Source of the DNA: Aquificaceae bacterium
Lineage (GTDB): Bacteria > Aquificota > Aquificia > Aquificales > Aquificaceae
Length of the DNA stretch: 51,626 nt
Assembly: GCA_015492115.1 (NCBI GenBank)
Contig: WGFS01000197.1
Span: forward strand, 1 to 51,626
Direction of reading: 5' to 3'
Within the stretch, counting starts at the first letter, position 1; each line of letters begins with the position of its first letter. Positions 41,267 through 49,739 of the stretch are shown piece after piece. A program made the translations under genes and the position numbers. Below the pieces are notes generated by a model. It made no database searches and was not told the origin of the DNA. It saw only the letters and a program-made list of their open reading frames with translations.

Positions 41267-42604
41267 ATGGGACATGGAAAAAGCCCATATTTGAGATATG
41301 CGGAGCCCGAACCCTTTCCAATACTGAACAAACACTCTCACTACGACCATCTCTTTGAGGAGATGCACGAGCTTGAGGAGAAGGGCGAGATCCTCGTTTA
41401 CAGGATCACCGAGGAGAACAAGCCTGTTGAGGTTTTTACAAGAACCGGAAGGATAAAGACGATCCCCACCGCCAAACTCTGGCACCACAAGTCCTGCGGT
41501 CAGTGCGGTAACATACCCGGATACCCTGCATCCATCTTCTGGTTCATGAACAAGTTCGGCTATGACTACCTCAACGAGCCTCACCAGACCTCCTGCACAG
41601 CCTGGAACTACCACGGTTCTGGAACCTCAAACCCCGTCGCTCTCGCAGCGGTCTGGCTCAGGAACATGCACCAGGCATGGAAGACCGGATACTACCCGCT
41701 CATACACTGCGGAACCTCCTTCGGTTCCTACAAGGAGACCAGGGAACAGCTCATATTCAACAAGGAGCTTAGGGACGCGGTCAAGCCTATACTCAAGAAG
41801 CTCGGAAGGCTTACCGAGGATGGAAGGATCATCATACCCCAGGAGGTCGTCCACTACTCCGAGTGGGTCCATGCTATGAGGCACAAGATAGCCGAACTCT
41901 ACGAGAAGGAGGGTAAGGCAAAGGGAATAGACGTCTCCAACGTCAGGGTAGCCATACACAACGCCTGCCACACCTGGAAGATGATGGCTGACGACTATCC
42001 CTACGACCCTGAGGTTTACAACGGACAGAGACCTGCAGCATCCACCGCTGTTGTCAAGGCTCTCGGAGCTCAGGTGGTTGACTACTCAACCTGGTACGAC
42101 TGCTGTGGTTTCGGTTTCAGGCACATACTCACAGAGAGGGAGTTTACGAGATCCTTCGCCATACAGAGGAAGCTCAAGGTCATAGCCGAAGAGATAAAGG
42201 CTGACCTCATAGTAACCCACGATACCGGATGCACAACGACCTTTGAGAAGAACCAGTGGATAGGAAAGGCTCACGGAATGTACCACCCGGTGGCGGTCAT
42301 GTCCGACGTAATGTTCTCAGCTCTCGCATGCGGTGCTCATCCCTTCAAGATAGTTCAGCTCTACTGGAACTGCTCCAACTACGAACCACTCCTTGAGAAG
42401 ATGGGAATAACCAACTGGAAGGAGCTCAAGAAGGAGTGGGAAGACACGGTAAAGCACATAGCTGAGCTGGAGAAGGAAGGCAAGTACGACGAACTGGTGG
42501 AGTTCTTCAAAGAGTATGACCTCTACGAGCCTTACAGCAGAACCTCTGACGGGTTCAAGAGGCGCAGGTCCGCATCCGCAGACATGCCTCTATTTAAGTC
42601 TTAG
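41267..42604 (+). CDS. hdrB1: sHdrB1, CCG-domain catalytic-type subunit
   Basis: A 445-residue protein, longer than HdrB2 by an N-terminal extension (about 1-70). The first CCG-like domain is degenerate: Cys77, Cys80, Cys110 and Cys148 are present but without a CCG. The second keeps C234 (HNACHTW), C279-C280-G (WYDCCGFGF) and C322 (DTGCTTT), lacking the last Cys of the full CXXC. In methanogen HdrB these Cys bind a non-cubane cluster. This is the known feature of sHdrB1 in sulfur oxidisers as I recall it. AAAGGAGGTG ribosome site. Confidence 0.92.
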   Translation: MGHGKSPYLRYAEPEPFPILNKHSHYDHLFEEMHELEEKGEILVYRITEENKPVEVFTRTGRIKTIPTAKLWHHKSCGQCGNIPGYPASIFWFMNKFGYDYLNEPHQTSCTAWNYHGSGTSNPVALAAVWLRNMHQAWKTGYYPLIHCGTSFGSYKETREQLIFNKELRDAVKPILKKLGRLTEDGRIIIPQEVVHYSEWVHAMRHKIAELYEKEGKAKGIDVSNVRVAIHNACHTWKMMADDYPYDPEVYNGQRPAASTAVVKALGAQVVDYSTWYDCCGFGFRHILTEREFTRSFAIQRKLKVIAEEIKADLIVTHDTGCTTTFEKNQWIGKAHGMYHPVAVMSDVMFSALACGAHPFKIVQLYWNCSNYEPLLEKMGITNWKELKKEWEDTVKHIAELEKEGKYDELVEFFKEYDLYEPYSRTSDGFKRRRSASADMPLFKS

Positions 42605-42618
42605 GTTGGATAGCTTTT

Positions 42619-42635
42619 GGGGAGCCCGTCTCCCC
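42619..42635 (+). terminator. intercistronic hairpin hdrB1/hdrA
   Basis: GGGGAG (42619-42624), loop CCCGT, CTCCCC (42630-42635), followed by TTTACT. Weak terminator features; possible mRNA-processing or stability element. Confidence 0.4.
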
Positions 42636-42669
42636 TTTACTCTATAACTCTTGATTAAGGAGGTTGGAA

Positions 42670-43728
42670 ATGGCAAAGAGTGTTCTGGTAGTCGGAGGAG
42701 GTCCAGCAGGACTCGCGGCAGCAAGAACCCTTGGTAAGCTCGGAATACCCACCATTCTCGTTGAGAAGGAGCAGAAGCTCGGTGGGAGACCGGTAATTGA
42801 GGACTACCACACCCTGATACCCAGGAAGATGACCCCCCAGCAGGTCATAGGACCATTCATTGAGGAGGTCCAGAACAATCCCAACGTTGATGTTAAACTC
42901 GGTGTTGAGCTTGAAGCCTGTGAGGGTGAGGCACCCAACTTCAAGGTAAAGCTCTCCAACGGAGAGGAACACGAGGTTGGAGCGATAGTGGTTGCCACAG
43001 GCTTCCAGCACTTTGACGCCAAGAGGAAGGGTGAGCTCGGCTACGGTATATACCCAGATGTCATAACAAACCTTGAGCTTGAGCAGATGTTCTCAAGGGA
43101 AGGGAAGCTCTACAGACCTTCAAACGGACAGCTCCCCAAGAGGGTAGCCTTCGTATTCTGTGTTGGTTCAAGGGACAGACAGCTTGGTGTGACCAACGTT
43201 CACTGCTGTAGGTATGGATGTGCACTCTCCGGTCTTCAGGGAACGGAGATAAGGGAGAAGTATCCCGATGTTGACGTATTCTGCTACTACATGGACGTCA
43301 GGACTTACGGGACATGGGAGTATCCCTTCTACTGGGCTCCTCAGGAGAAGCACGGTGTCAGGTACGTGAGGGGTAGGATAGCGGAGATAACCTATAGCCC
43401 CACGGATGGCAGGCTCAGGGTCAAGCACGAGGACACGATAGTCCAGAGACCCGCAGAAGTACCCATGGATCTCGTGGTTCTCGTTCTCGGTATGGAGCCC
43501 TCCGAGGGTACAAAGAAGGTAGCGAAGGTTCTCGGTCTCGCTCAGGATCCTGACAGCCAGTTCCTCGTTCCGGCGGAGGATGCAGGCTCAAACATAATAT
43601 CCAACAAGACCGGTGTCTTCATAGCGGGAGCCTGTAAGGGACCCATAGACATAGAGTCCTCCCTCTCAGAGGGTGAAGCTGCTGGAGCAGAAGCTGCAAC
43701 ATTTATAGGAGCGAAGGTGTCAGCGTGA
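42670..43728 (+). CDS. hdrA: sHdrA, flavin subunit
   Basis: A 352-residue FAD protein. The dinucleotide-binding motif GGGPAGLAAA lies at 9-18, and the HdrA iron-sulfur motif C164-V-G-S-R-D with C179-C180 and C184 (VHCCRYGC) is complete. It is shorter than methanogen HdrA and carries no extra ferredoxin domains, as in sHdr systems. It is the hub passing electrons from the HdrB/C halves. ATG at 42670 follows AAGGAGGTTG; the TTG at 42664 in the same frame is less likely. One base separates its stop from the next gene. Confidence 0.94.
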   Translation: MAKSVLVVGGGPAGLAAARTLGKLGIPTILVEKEQKLGGRPVIEDYHTLIPRKMTPQQVIGPFIEEVQNNPNVDVKLGVELEACEGEAPNFKVKLSNGEEHEVGAIVVATGFQHFDAKRKGELGYGIYPDVITNLELEQMFSREGKLYRPSNGQLPKRVAFVFCVGSRDRQLGVTNVHCCRYGCALSGLQGTEIREKYPDVDVFCYYMDVRTYGTWEYPFYWAPQEKHGVRYVRGRIAEITYSPTDGRLRVKHEDTIVQRPAEVPMDLVVLVLGMEPSEGTKKVAKVLGLAQDPDSQFLVPAEDAGSNIISNKTGVFIAGACKGPIDIESSLSEGEAAGAEAATFIGAKVSA

Positions 43729-43729
43729 G

Positions 43730-44530
43730 ATGAGCGAAGAGAAGAGGGAAGGCGGTTTCAAGGCTGTACAGCTTGACGATGCACTTATCAGGGATTACCT
43801 GATAAAGATTCTGGGAGAAGGGGAAGAGTTTGCCCAGGAGTTCTATCAGGAACTCGTTGAGAAGTCCGAACTCTTCCAGAAAACCCTTGCCAAAGATAGA
43901 CTGCCTTCCCTCAAGGAAGAGGAGCTTGAGCAGATCTTTGAAAAGATATTCTCAGCGAGGAGGAAGAAGAAGGAGATAATAGAGGAAACGGGTATAGACA
44001 GGCTCAAGAAGGCTATAAGTGATCTCCTCTACGGAGACGAGAAGGGTGGATTCTTCAGGAAGAAGAAGGGAGAGGAGAGAACATGGGAAGAGAAGGTAGA
44101 TGAGTTCGCAAAACAACTCAGAGGTATAGACAGAAAGTCCGCAAGAGATATAGCTGCTGAGCTCCTTCACTTTACATTTCCAGACAGGTACATACTCTGG
44201 ACCAGCTGGATATGGGACCCCGAGAGTGAAACCGGGGCGATAGTCTTCCTGAAGGAAGAACCTCCCACGGGTGGACGTGGAAGAAGGATGTACGGAGAGA
44301 CCTACGAACAGTTCAAGCAGGTCTATGAGCAGATAGCTGAGAAGCTCCAGGAGTTCGGTATAAAGGTAAAGGGTTACCTGTTTGTGGACATATTCCTCGC
44401 AATGATATACGCAACCTACGTGGACTACATGACCCTATCAACCATGCACAGTGCAAAGGGTTTCTTCCCACCCGCTGGTGTTATGGCGAAGAGACTCCTC
44501 GGGGTTCACGCCCCAGTTGAATTTACTTAG
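43730..44530 (+). CDS. conserved hypothetical protein of sHdr clusters
   Basis: A 266-residue soluble protein with an acidic helical start, a basic Lys/Arg-rich middle (about 75-110) and a C-terminal domain with FTFPDRYILWTSWIWDPESE and GYLFVDIFLAMIYATYVDY. I know no domain for it. Its position between hdrA and hdrC2 is fixed in sHdr clusters of many sulfur oxidisers, where it is just called 'hyp'. It starts with ATG one base after the hdrA stop and is likely a subunit or assembly factor. Confidence 0.85.
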   Translation: MSEEKREGGFKAVQLDDALIRDYLIKILGEGEEFAQEFYQELVEKSELFQKTLAKDRLPSLKEEELEQIFEKIFSARRKKKEIIEETGIDRLKKAISDLLYGDEKGGFFRKKKGEERTWEEKVDEFAKQLRGIDRKSARDIAAELLHFTFPDRYILWTSWIWDPESETGAIVFLKEEPPTGGRGRRMYGETYEQFKQVYEQIAEKLQEFGIKVKGYLFVDIFLAMIYATYVDYMTLSTMHSAKGFFPPAGVMAKRLLGVHAPVEFT

Positions 44531-44542
44531 GAGGTGTGAGGT

Positions 44543-45304
44543 ATGGCAATTCACGAGAGGAGCCTTGTTGACCCGGAAAGGGTCCTGAGGAAGGAGAGGC
44601 TCGTTATTGATGGCGTTGATGTGTCAGGGGACTGGAACCTTATAATACTGCCGAGGGTTATACAGGACTACGATCTGGACTTTCTAAATGAAGTTTTAGA
44701 ACAGCCCGAGGGTAAAACCATACTCCAGTGTTATCAGTGCTCCTACTGCACAGCTTCCTGTCCCGTTCACAACTACTGGGATGAGAGGTACAACCCCAGG
44801 CACTTCATTCACCTTGCGAGGCTCGGTCTTATAGACGAGCTCCAGAAGCGTGCGGACGTGATGTGGAGGTGCGTCTCCTGTCACAAGTGCACCCACAGGT
44901 GTCCAAAAGGGGTTCTGGTTGAGGAAGTGCTGAAGGCTATTCTCAGGGTCATGGCTAAGAGAGGTGTGATTGAAGAGTATCCCTCCAAGAAGTTTGACAA
45001 GTTCTTCCTTGAGAGCGTTTACGAGTATGGAAGGATAGAGGACGGAGAGCTACTCTTCGGTTGGATAGAGAGACAGGGCTACCAGGTCGTTAAGGACCCC
45101 ATACTGAAGAAGCCCATACCTTTCGTGGGTGGAGTTCCGGAATGGCTCAAACAGCTCGCGGCAAAGCCCCTTAAGAGCATGAACATAGGCTTCCTCGTCC
45201 TCAACGCTAAGCACATGCTCTTCCATCCAAAAACCAAGAACTGGAACAGGTTCAAGCAGGTTCTGAGGAAGGTTATGGAGGAAGAGGGAGTCTTTGCCCA
45301 CTAA
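44543..45304 (+). CDS. hdrC2: sHdrC2, iron-sulfur subunit
   Basis: A 253-residue ferredoxin-like subunit with two complete CxxCxxCxxxCP motifs: C63-C66-C69-C73 and C110-C113-C116-C120. The N-terminal 55 residues differ from HdrC1. It pairs with HdrB2 next to it. TAGGAGGTGTGAG precedes the ATG, 12 bases after the hyp stop. Confidence 0.93.
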   Translation: MAIHERSLVDPERVLRKERLVIDGVDVSGDWNLIILPRVIQDYDLDFLNEVLEQPEGKTILQCYQCSYCTASCPVHNYWDERYNPRHFIHLARLGLIDELQKRADVMWRCVSCHKCTHRCPKGVLVEEVLKAILRVMAKRGVIEEYPSKKFDKFFLESVYEYGRIEDGELLFGWIERQGYQVVKDPILKKPIPFVGGVPEWLKQLAAKPLKSMNIGFLVLNAKHMLFHPKTKNWNRFKQVLRKVMEEEGVFAH

Positions 45305-45324
45305 TCCCTTTAGGAGGTGATGAG

Positions 45325-46311
45325 ATGGCAGTAGCACAGGTAAGAAAACCGCCCATGGGCGGTATAGGAAAGAGGGTAGCTTACTACCCTGGCTGTTCCC
45401 TTGAGGGTGCAGCGAGAGCCTACGATGTTTCTTTCAGGATCGTCGCCAAGGAACTCGGTCTTGAGCTTGACTACCTTGAAGACTACAACTGCTGTGGAGC
45501 TATGGAGACAAAGAACGTTACCTTCTGGGGAACAATGCTCCTCAACGCAAGGAACATGTCCCTTGCAAGGAGACAGGGACACGGAACCATAGTTGCTCCC
45601 TGTAACGGATGCTCCTTTGCCCTTCAGAGGGCTGAGTACTTCCTTGAGACGGATAAGAGTGTTTTTGAGAGGATAAATGCCCTCCTGAAAGAGGGAGGCG
45701 TTGACCCCCTTTCAGAGATACCCCATACCTATCACATCCTTGAGTGGCTTTACCATGAGGCTGGACCTGAGAAGGTTAAGGAGAGGACGAAGAAACCTCT
45801 TAAAGGTCTAAAGGTCGCCAACTACTATGGATGTCTCTATACGAGACCTCACTTCTACGCGAGAACTTACTCCCACGGAGGAACGGAAGAACAGGAGAGA
45901 CCAAGGATGAGGGAAACCGCGGATGACGATGAACACCCTTACTACATGGAGGCTCTACTTGAGGCAGCGGGTGCTACGAACGTTGAGTTTGAACCCATGC
46001 ACACCCAGTGCTGTGGTGGACCCCACTCCCTTTCCGACGAGCAGGTGTCCGAGAAGTTCGTCATGATGATCCTTCAGACCGCCAAGAGGAACGGAGCTGA
46101 CATAATAGCCACCGAATGTCCTCTCTGCCACGCTTCTCTGGAGATGTACAGACACAGGCTCATGATGAAGGGAGTTCCCGATGTGGACGTTCCCGCAGCG
46201 TATTTCACCCAGCTAATGGGGCTTGCCTTCGGATACAGCGCTGGCGACGTTAAGCTCAAAGATAACCTCTCCGACCCTCTGCCTGTCCTCAAGAAGTTTG
46301 GACTCGCTTGA
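45325..46311 (+). CDS. hdrB2: sHdrB2, CCG-domain subunit
   Basis: A 328-residue protein with two full CCG motifs: C24, C56-C57, C93-x2-C96; and C170, C229-C230, C265-x2-C268. Unlike HdrB1, both are intact, which suggests it carries non-cubane clusters and is the main catalytic HdrB-type subunit. TAGGAGGTGATGAG gives the ribosome site; the third dsrE gene starts 13 bases after its stop. Confidence 0.93.
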   Translation: MAVAQVRKPPMGGIGKRVAYYPGCSLEGAARAYDVSFRIVAKELGLELDYLEDYNCCGAMETKNVTFWGTMLLNARNMSLARRQGHGTIVAPCNGCSFALQRAEYFLETDKSVFERINALLKEGGVDPLSEIPHTYHILEWLYHEAGPEKVKERTKKPLKGLKVANYYGCLYTRPHFYARTYSHGGTEEQERPRMRETADDDEHPYYMEALLEAAGATNVEFEPMHTQCCGGPHSLSDEQVSEKFVMMILQTAKRNGADIIATECPLCHASLEMYRHRLMMKGVPDVDVPAAYFTQLMGLAFGYSAGDVKLKDNLSDPLPVLKKFGLA

Positions 46312-46324
46312 TAGGGTGCGGGAG

Positions 46325-46729
46325 ATGGAAGAGGAAAAGAAGATAGTTATACTCATGACGAGCGGGCCGAGGACACCCTGGCGGTGCGCCTCGCCCTTCT
46401 ACATCGCTGCTCTCATGGCTGCAAACGATGCGGAGGTTGAGGTCTTCTTCAATATGGACGGCACCAACCTGATAAGGAAGGGTATAGCCCAGAAGATATG
46501 CCCCGTGGGCGAAGGAAACTGCTTCCAGGAGAACGGACAGAAACCCAAAACCGTTTACGACTTCATGAGGGATGCCAAGCTTGCCGGCGTTAAGTTCTTC
46601 TCCTGTAAACAGGCTGTGGATTCCTTGGGTCTTACAGAAGATGAGCTAATTCCAGAGCTTGACGGTGTTGTCCCTGCCAGTGAGTTTGCCATAAGAGCCA
46701 TGGAAGCTGACAAGCTGATAGTCTTCTAA
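46325..46729 (+). CDS. third DsrE-family protein
   Basis: A 134-residue DsrE-fold protein with IVILMTSGPRTPWRCASP, DAEVEVFFNMDGTNL, and Cys94 in GVKFFSCKQAVDSLGL at the DsrE active position; extra Cys at 21, 59 and 66. It resembles DsrE2B/DsrE3C-like carriers. Its start is set by GCGGGAG before ATG 46325, not by the longer open frame inside hdrB2. Having three DsrE proteins in one cluster suggests relay or different donors. Confidence 0.82.
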   Translation: MEEEKKIVILMTSGPRTPWRCASPFYIAALMAANDAEVEVFFNMDGTNLIRKGIAQKICPVGEGNCFQENGQKPKTVYDFMRDAKLAGVKFFSCKQAVDSLGLTEDELIPELDGVVPASEFAIRAMEADKLIVF

Positions 46730-46774
46730 ATGGGATAGAATATTCTCTAAATTCCAGTAAACGGGAGGTGCAAG

Positions 46775-47221
46775 ATGGCAGAGGTAAACGGATGCCAGGT
46801 CCCCGAGGACCTTCTCTATCATGTTGACCCGGAGGCAAACGCCTTTACGTGGGTCAAGGACAACGGTGATGGAACTTACACGGTAGGTCTCACCTCAATA
46901 GCTGCCGCTATGGCTGGAAGGCTGGTCGCATACACCCCAAAGAAGGTCGGGAAGACCGTTAAGAAGGGAAAGAGCGTTGCGACCATTGAGAGTGGAAAGT
47001 GGGTTGGACCTGTCCCCGCACCCTTTGAGGGTGAGATCGTTGAGATCAATGAGGGATTGAAAGGAAATCCCGCCCTCGTTAACGACGACCCCTACGGTCA
47101 GGGATGGGTAGTCAAACTAAAGCCCACCAATCCCGACGACATAAACCAGCTCCTCAAGGGACCCGAGGCTGTGGAGGCTCTCAGAAAGGTAGCTGAAGAG
47201 AAGGGCGTTAAGTGTGGATGA
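46775..47221 (+). CDS. lbpA: lipoate-binding protein LbpA (GcvH-like)
   Basis: A 148-residue GcvH-fold protein. The lipoyl site is Lys75 in IESGKWVGP, and the fold motif NDGDGTYTVGLTSIAAA precedes it. LbpA is distinct from glycine-cleavage GcvH and is required for sHdr-based sulfur oxidation, probably carrying sulfur intermediates on its lipoamide arm. No gcv genes are near. GGGAGGTG precedes the ATG. Confidence 0.92.
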   Translation: MAEVNGCQVPEDLLYHVDPEANAFTWVKDNGDGTYTVGLTSIAAAMAGRLVAYTPKKVGKTVKKGKSVATIESGKWVGPVPAPFEGEIVEINEGLKGNPALVNDDPYGQGWVVKLKPTNPDDINQLLKGPEAVEALRKVAEEKGVKCG

Positions 47222-47226
47222 GAAAT

Positions 47227-47244
47227 ACGGGGCGTTCGCCCCGT
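47227..47244 (+). terminator. strong hairpin after lbpA
   Basis: ACGGGGCG (47227-47234) is the exact reverse complement of CGCCCCGT (47237-47244), giving a 7- to 8-bp G+C stem right after the lbpA stop. CCTTAAAAG follows; no T-run. It may terminate or protect the transcript end. Confidence 0.5.
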
Positions 47245-47256
47245 CCTTAAAAGATC

Positions 47257-48255
47257 ATGGTAGAACTTGACTTTGAGATAGACGAAAAGCTTGCTGAAAG
47301 GCTCAGGGAAGGTCTTGAGATAAGGCTGAAGAACTTCGGTAAGAAGGTCTACTTTCACAGCCCTGGCTTCAAACACTACGAAGTGGACGACTTCTCCATA
47401 AACACACCACCACGCTTTGTGGACATATCAATAACGGGAAGGAACTGCGAGCTCATGTGTGACCACTGCGCCAGCAAGATACTCTGGCACATGATACCTG
47501 CGACAACTCCAGAGGAGCTCTGGAAGGTCTGCAATCAGCTCAAAGAGCAGGGTGTGGAGGGAATTCTGGTCTCTGGAGGTTCTAACAAGGACGGAGTGGT
47601 TGAGCTCCAGCCCTTCTTTGAGACCATGAAGGCTGTGAAAAGAGACCTCGGTATGCTCGTGACCTGTCACGTGGGGCTGGTGGACGAGGCGTTCGTTCAG
47701 GGCTTGAAGGATGCAGAGGTTGACGCAGTCCTCCTTGACATAATGGGAGATAACGAAACTATAGCCCAGGTCTACAAGATGCCCCACAAGGGGGTTGAGG
47801 ACTACGACAACTCCCTCAGACTGCTCAGGGAGGCGGGGCTCAAGATAGTTCCTCACGTGATCATAGGTCTTCACTACGGAAAGATAAAGGGCGAGTACAG
47901 AGCCCTTGACATGATAGCAAAGTACAAGCCTGAAGCTCTCGTTCTCGTTGTGGTCATGCCCTATTACGGAAAGGCAAGGTTCCAGCTTCTCCCACCTCCA
48001 TCCGTTGAGGAGAGCGTTGATGTTGTCCTCCATGCAAGAAAGTCAATGCCCGACTCCCCGATAATGATAGGTTGTGCGAGACCCGCAGGTGCTGAGAGGG
48101 TCAAGCTGGACATATACTCAGTTCTCGCAGGTGTTAACGGTATAGCCTTTCCTGCGGAGGGAGTGGTCACCTACTCAAAGTCCATAGGACTTGAGCCCGT
48201 TCTGTCACCCAGCTGTTGTTCCACCGTATTCATGTTTGAAGCGGGCGTTATGTAA
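47257..48255 (+). CDS. radical SAM protein, LipS-type lipoate synthase candidate
   Basis: A 332-residue radical SAM enzyme. The [4Fe-4S] SAM cluster motif is C64-x3-C68-x2-C71 (NCELMCDHC), followed by a TIM-barrel with GILVSGGSNKDGV. The C-terminal LSPSCCSTVF gives Cys for a possible second cluster. Sulfur oxidisers with LbpA often code for LipS1/LipS2, paired radical SAM enzymes that insert sulfur to make lipoate on LbpA. This gene is next to lbpA and fits that group, but only one is present here, and I cannot tell LipS1 from LipS2. ATG 47257 follows the lbpA hairpin. Confidence 0.78.
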   Translation: MVELDFEIDEKLAERLREGLEIRLKNFGKKVYFHSPGFKHYEVDDFSINTPPRFVDISITGRNCELMCDHCASKILWHMIPATTPEELWKVCNQLKEQGVEGILVSGGSNKDGVVELQPFFETMKAVKRDLGMLVTCHVGLVDEAFVQGLKDAEVDAVLLDIMGDNETIAQVYKMPHKGVEDYDNSLRLLREAGLKIVPHVIIGLHYGKIKGEYRALDMIAKYKPEALVLVVVMPYYGKARFQLLPPPSVEESVDVVLHARKSMPDSPIMIGCARPAGAERVKLDIYSVLAGVNGIAFPAEGVVTYSKSIGLEPVLSPSCCSTVFMFEAGVM

Positions 48256-48272
48256 TACTATCTTCATTCTGT

Positions 48273-49727
48273 ATGAAACTGGAAGTTTTAAGGGGAAGAG
48301 AGCTTATAAGGGAGGTACTCAAAGACAGGAGGGTCATAGACCTCACTTACCTGCTCAACAGGGAAAGCCTTTATGTTGAGTACCTGCTCCTGTACGTTGA
48401 GAGCGGGGCGGACAGCAAGCTGATACTCGTGGATTACGGACGCGGGGATCGGGAGATCAGTGAAGATCTGGAATTGATACTGAAAGGTTCTGAAGACTTC
48501 AACTCTGCGGTTGAGAGTATAAATAGAAACGGTAAGTTTGTATGCGTTGACCCGGAGGAAACAGACGCTGAGAGTCTAATGGAACCAGACAGGGACATAG
48601 CGGTTGTGTCGGAAAGGCTCTTTCAGGAGGTTGTTCCAGAGGGCGGGCTTATAAACATAAACCTGGTGGAGCTCTTCAGTCACAACCTGTCCGCCGAGGA
48701 GATAAGGGAAGCTCTGAAAAGCGATGAAGTTGATAGCATAAACGAACTTCTCCTCGGTGACGATGTGGTCATTGATATGGACACCCTTGAGGAGGTTCTG
48801 TCAACGTGCGAGGAATACAACAGGGAAGCCCTTGAGATCTTCTTGGGGCACGTTCTGTTCAGACTCATGGACGAATCGGATTCCCGGGAGCTTTACGAGA
48901 TATTCATGGAAAGGGCGGAAGAGACCGAAGACAGGGAGTTAAAGAGGATCTTCATGGAGAAGGCACTTTACGCGTATGCGAGACTTGTTAACAGCGATGG
49001 GGGAGAGGATTACGAATACTTGAAGAGTATGCTTGATGAATACATTGAGGGAGAGACTTCATCAGAGGATACAGCCTTTACAATATACGAGGTCATAACG
49101 AGCTTGAGGACGGAGAACGTGGAGATACTCAGGGACATGCTTTTCAGCTTTGACAGGTATATACCCTATACGGAGGAGTTCTCTCCACTCATATTCGGAG
49201 ACTTGGGCATGAGCTTTTATGCCAAATGGGAGGACTCTGGGAACCAGGAGTACAGAGAGCTCTCCATGATACTCCTTCAGAAGTCCCTCTTCTCAGTTAA
49301 GGAACTCCTGAGACTCGGTAAGACCCACGACATCCCCCTAAACCTGAGTAACTTCTTCGCATACATATCCGTACTCATACCCCTGCTCTCAGAAGAGGTG
49401 GAGAACTCCCACTCACCGGAGGTGCAGGATGCAAAGGTGCTGGACATAAAAGAGAGCCTATGTCTCGGCTTACAGCTGTTCCTTGACTTCTCCGGGGGTG
49501 TCAGCGTGGAGAACTTTACGCAGGTGTATCCGACGGAGGAAGAAGCGAGGATTATGGTTGAGAGCACCTTTGAGAACTTCATATCTATGATGGAGTCCTA
49601 CTTTGATAGTGGTGTTGAGTCGGAGAGCGAGGAGATCTGGGATGAGGTCGTTTCCTCAAACCCCTCTTATGATGAGCTAATTGAAGGGGCTCTGAAGGTT
49701 AGCGAAATCCTGTGTCCTGGAAGGTGA
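48273..49727 (+). CDS. acidic hypothetical protein
   Basis: A 484-residue protein with no recognised domain. It has no signal or TM segment and is strongly acidic, with long helical stretches rich in Glu and Asp (KSMLDEYIEGETSSEDTA) and a single-repeat feel, possibly a helical-repeat scaffold. The N-terminal part (about 1-135) has alternating strands and helices. No clear ribosome site at ATG 48273. It lies 17 bases after the radical SAM gene, at the end of the sulfur cluster. Its end codes for the glyA promoter. Confidence 0.6.
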   Translation: MKLEVLRGRELIREVLKDRRVIDLTYLLNRESLYVEYLLLYVESGADSKLILVDYGRGDREISEDLELILKGSEDFNSAVESINRNGKFVCVDPEETDAESLMEPDRDIAVVSERLFQEVVPEGGLININLVELFSHNLSAEEIREALKSDEVDSINELLLGDDVVIDMDTLEEVLSTCEEYNREALEIFLGHVLFRLMDESDSRELYEIFMERAEETEDRELKRIFMEKALYAYARLVNSDGGEDYEYLKSMLDEYIEGETSSEDTAFTIYEVITSLRTENVEILRDMLFSFDRYIPYTEEFSPLIFGDLGMSFYAKWEDSGNQEYRELSMILLQKSLFSVKELLRLGKTHDIPLNLSNFFAYISVLIPLLSEEVENSHSPEVQDAKVLDIKESLCLGLQLFLDFSGGVSVENFTQVYPTEEEARIMVESTFENFISMMESYFDSGVESESEEIWDEVVSSNPSYDELIEGALKVSEILCPGR

Positions 49728-49733
49728 TATAAT
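49725..49733 (+). promoter_or_regulatory. extended -10 promoter of glyA
   Basis: TGATATAAT is a perfect extended -10 (TGnTATAAT), 6 bases before the glyA ATG at 49740. There is no Shine-Dalgarno sequence, so transcription may begin at or next to the start codon. Confidence 0.6.
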
Positions 49734-49739
49734 TCTCTC

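Noticed and set aside
46223..46324. Longer start of the third dsrE gene inside hdrB2
   Set aside because: Residues do not fit the family; ATG 46325 does.
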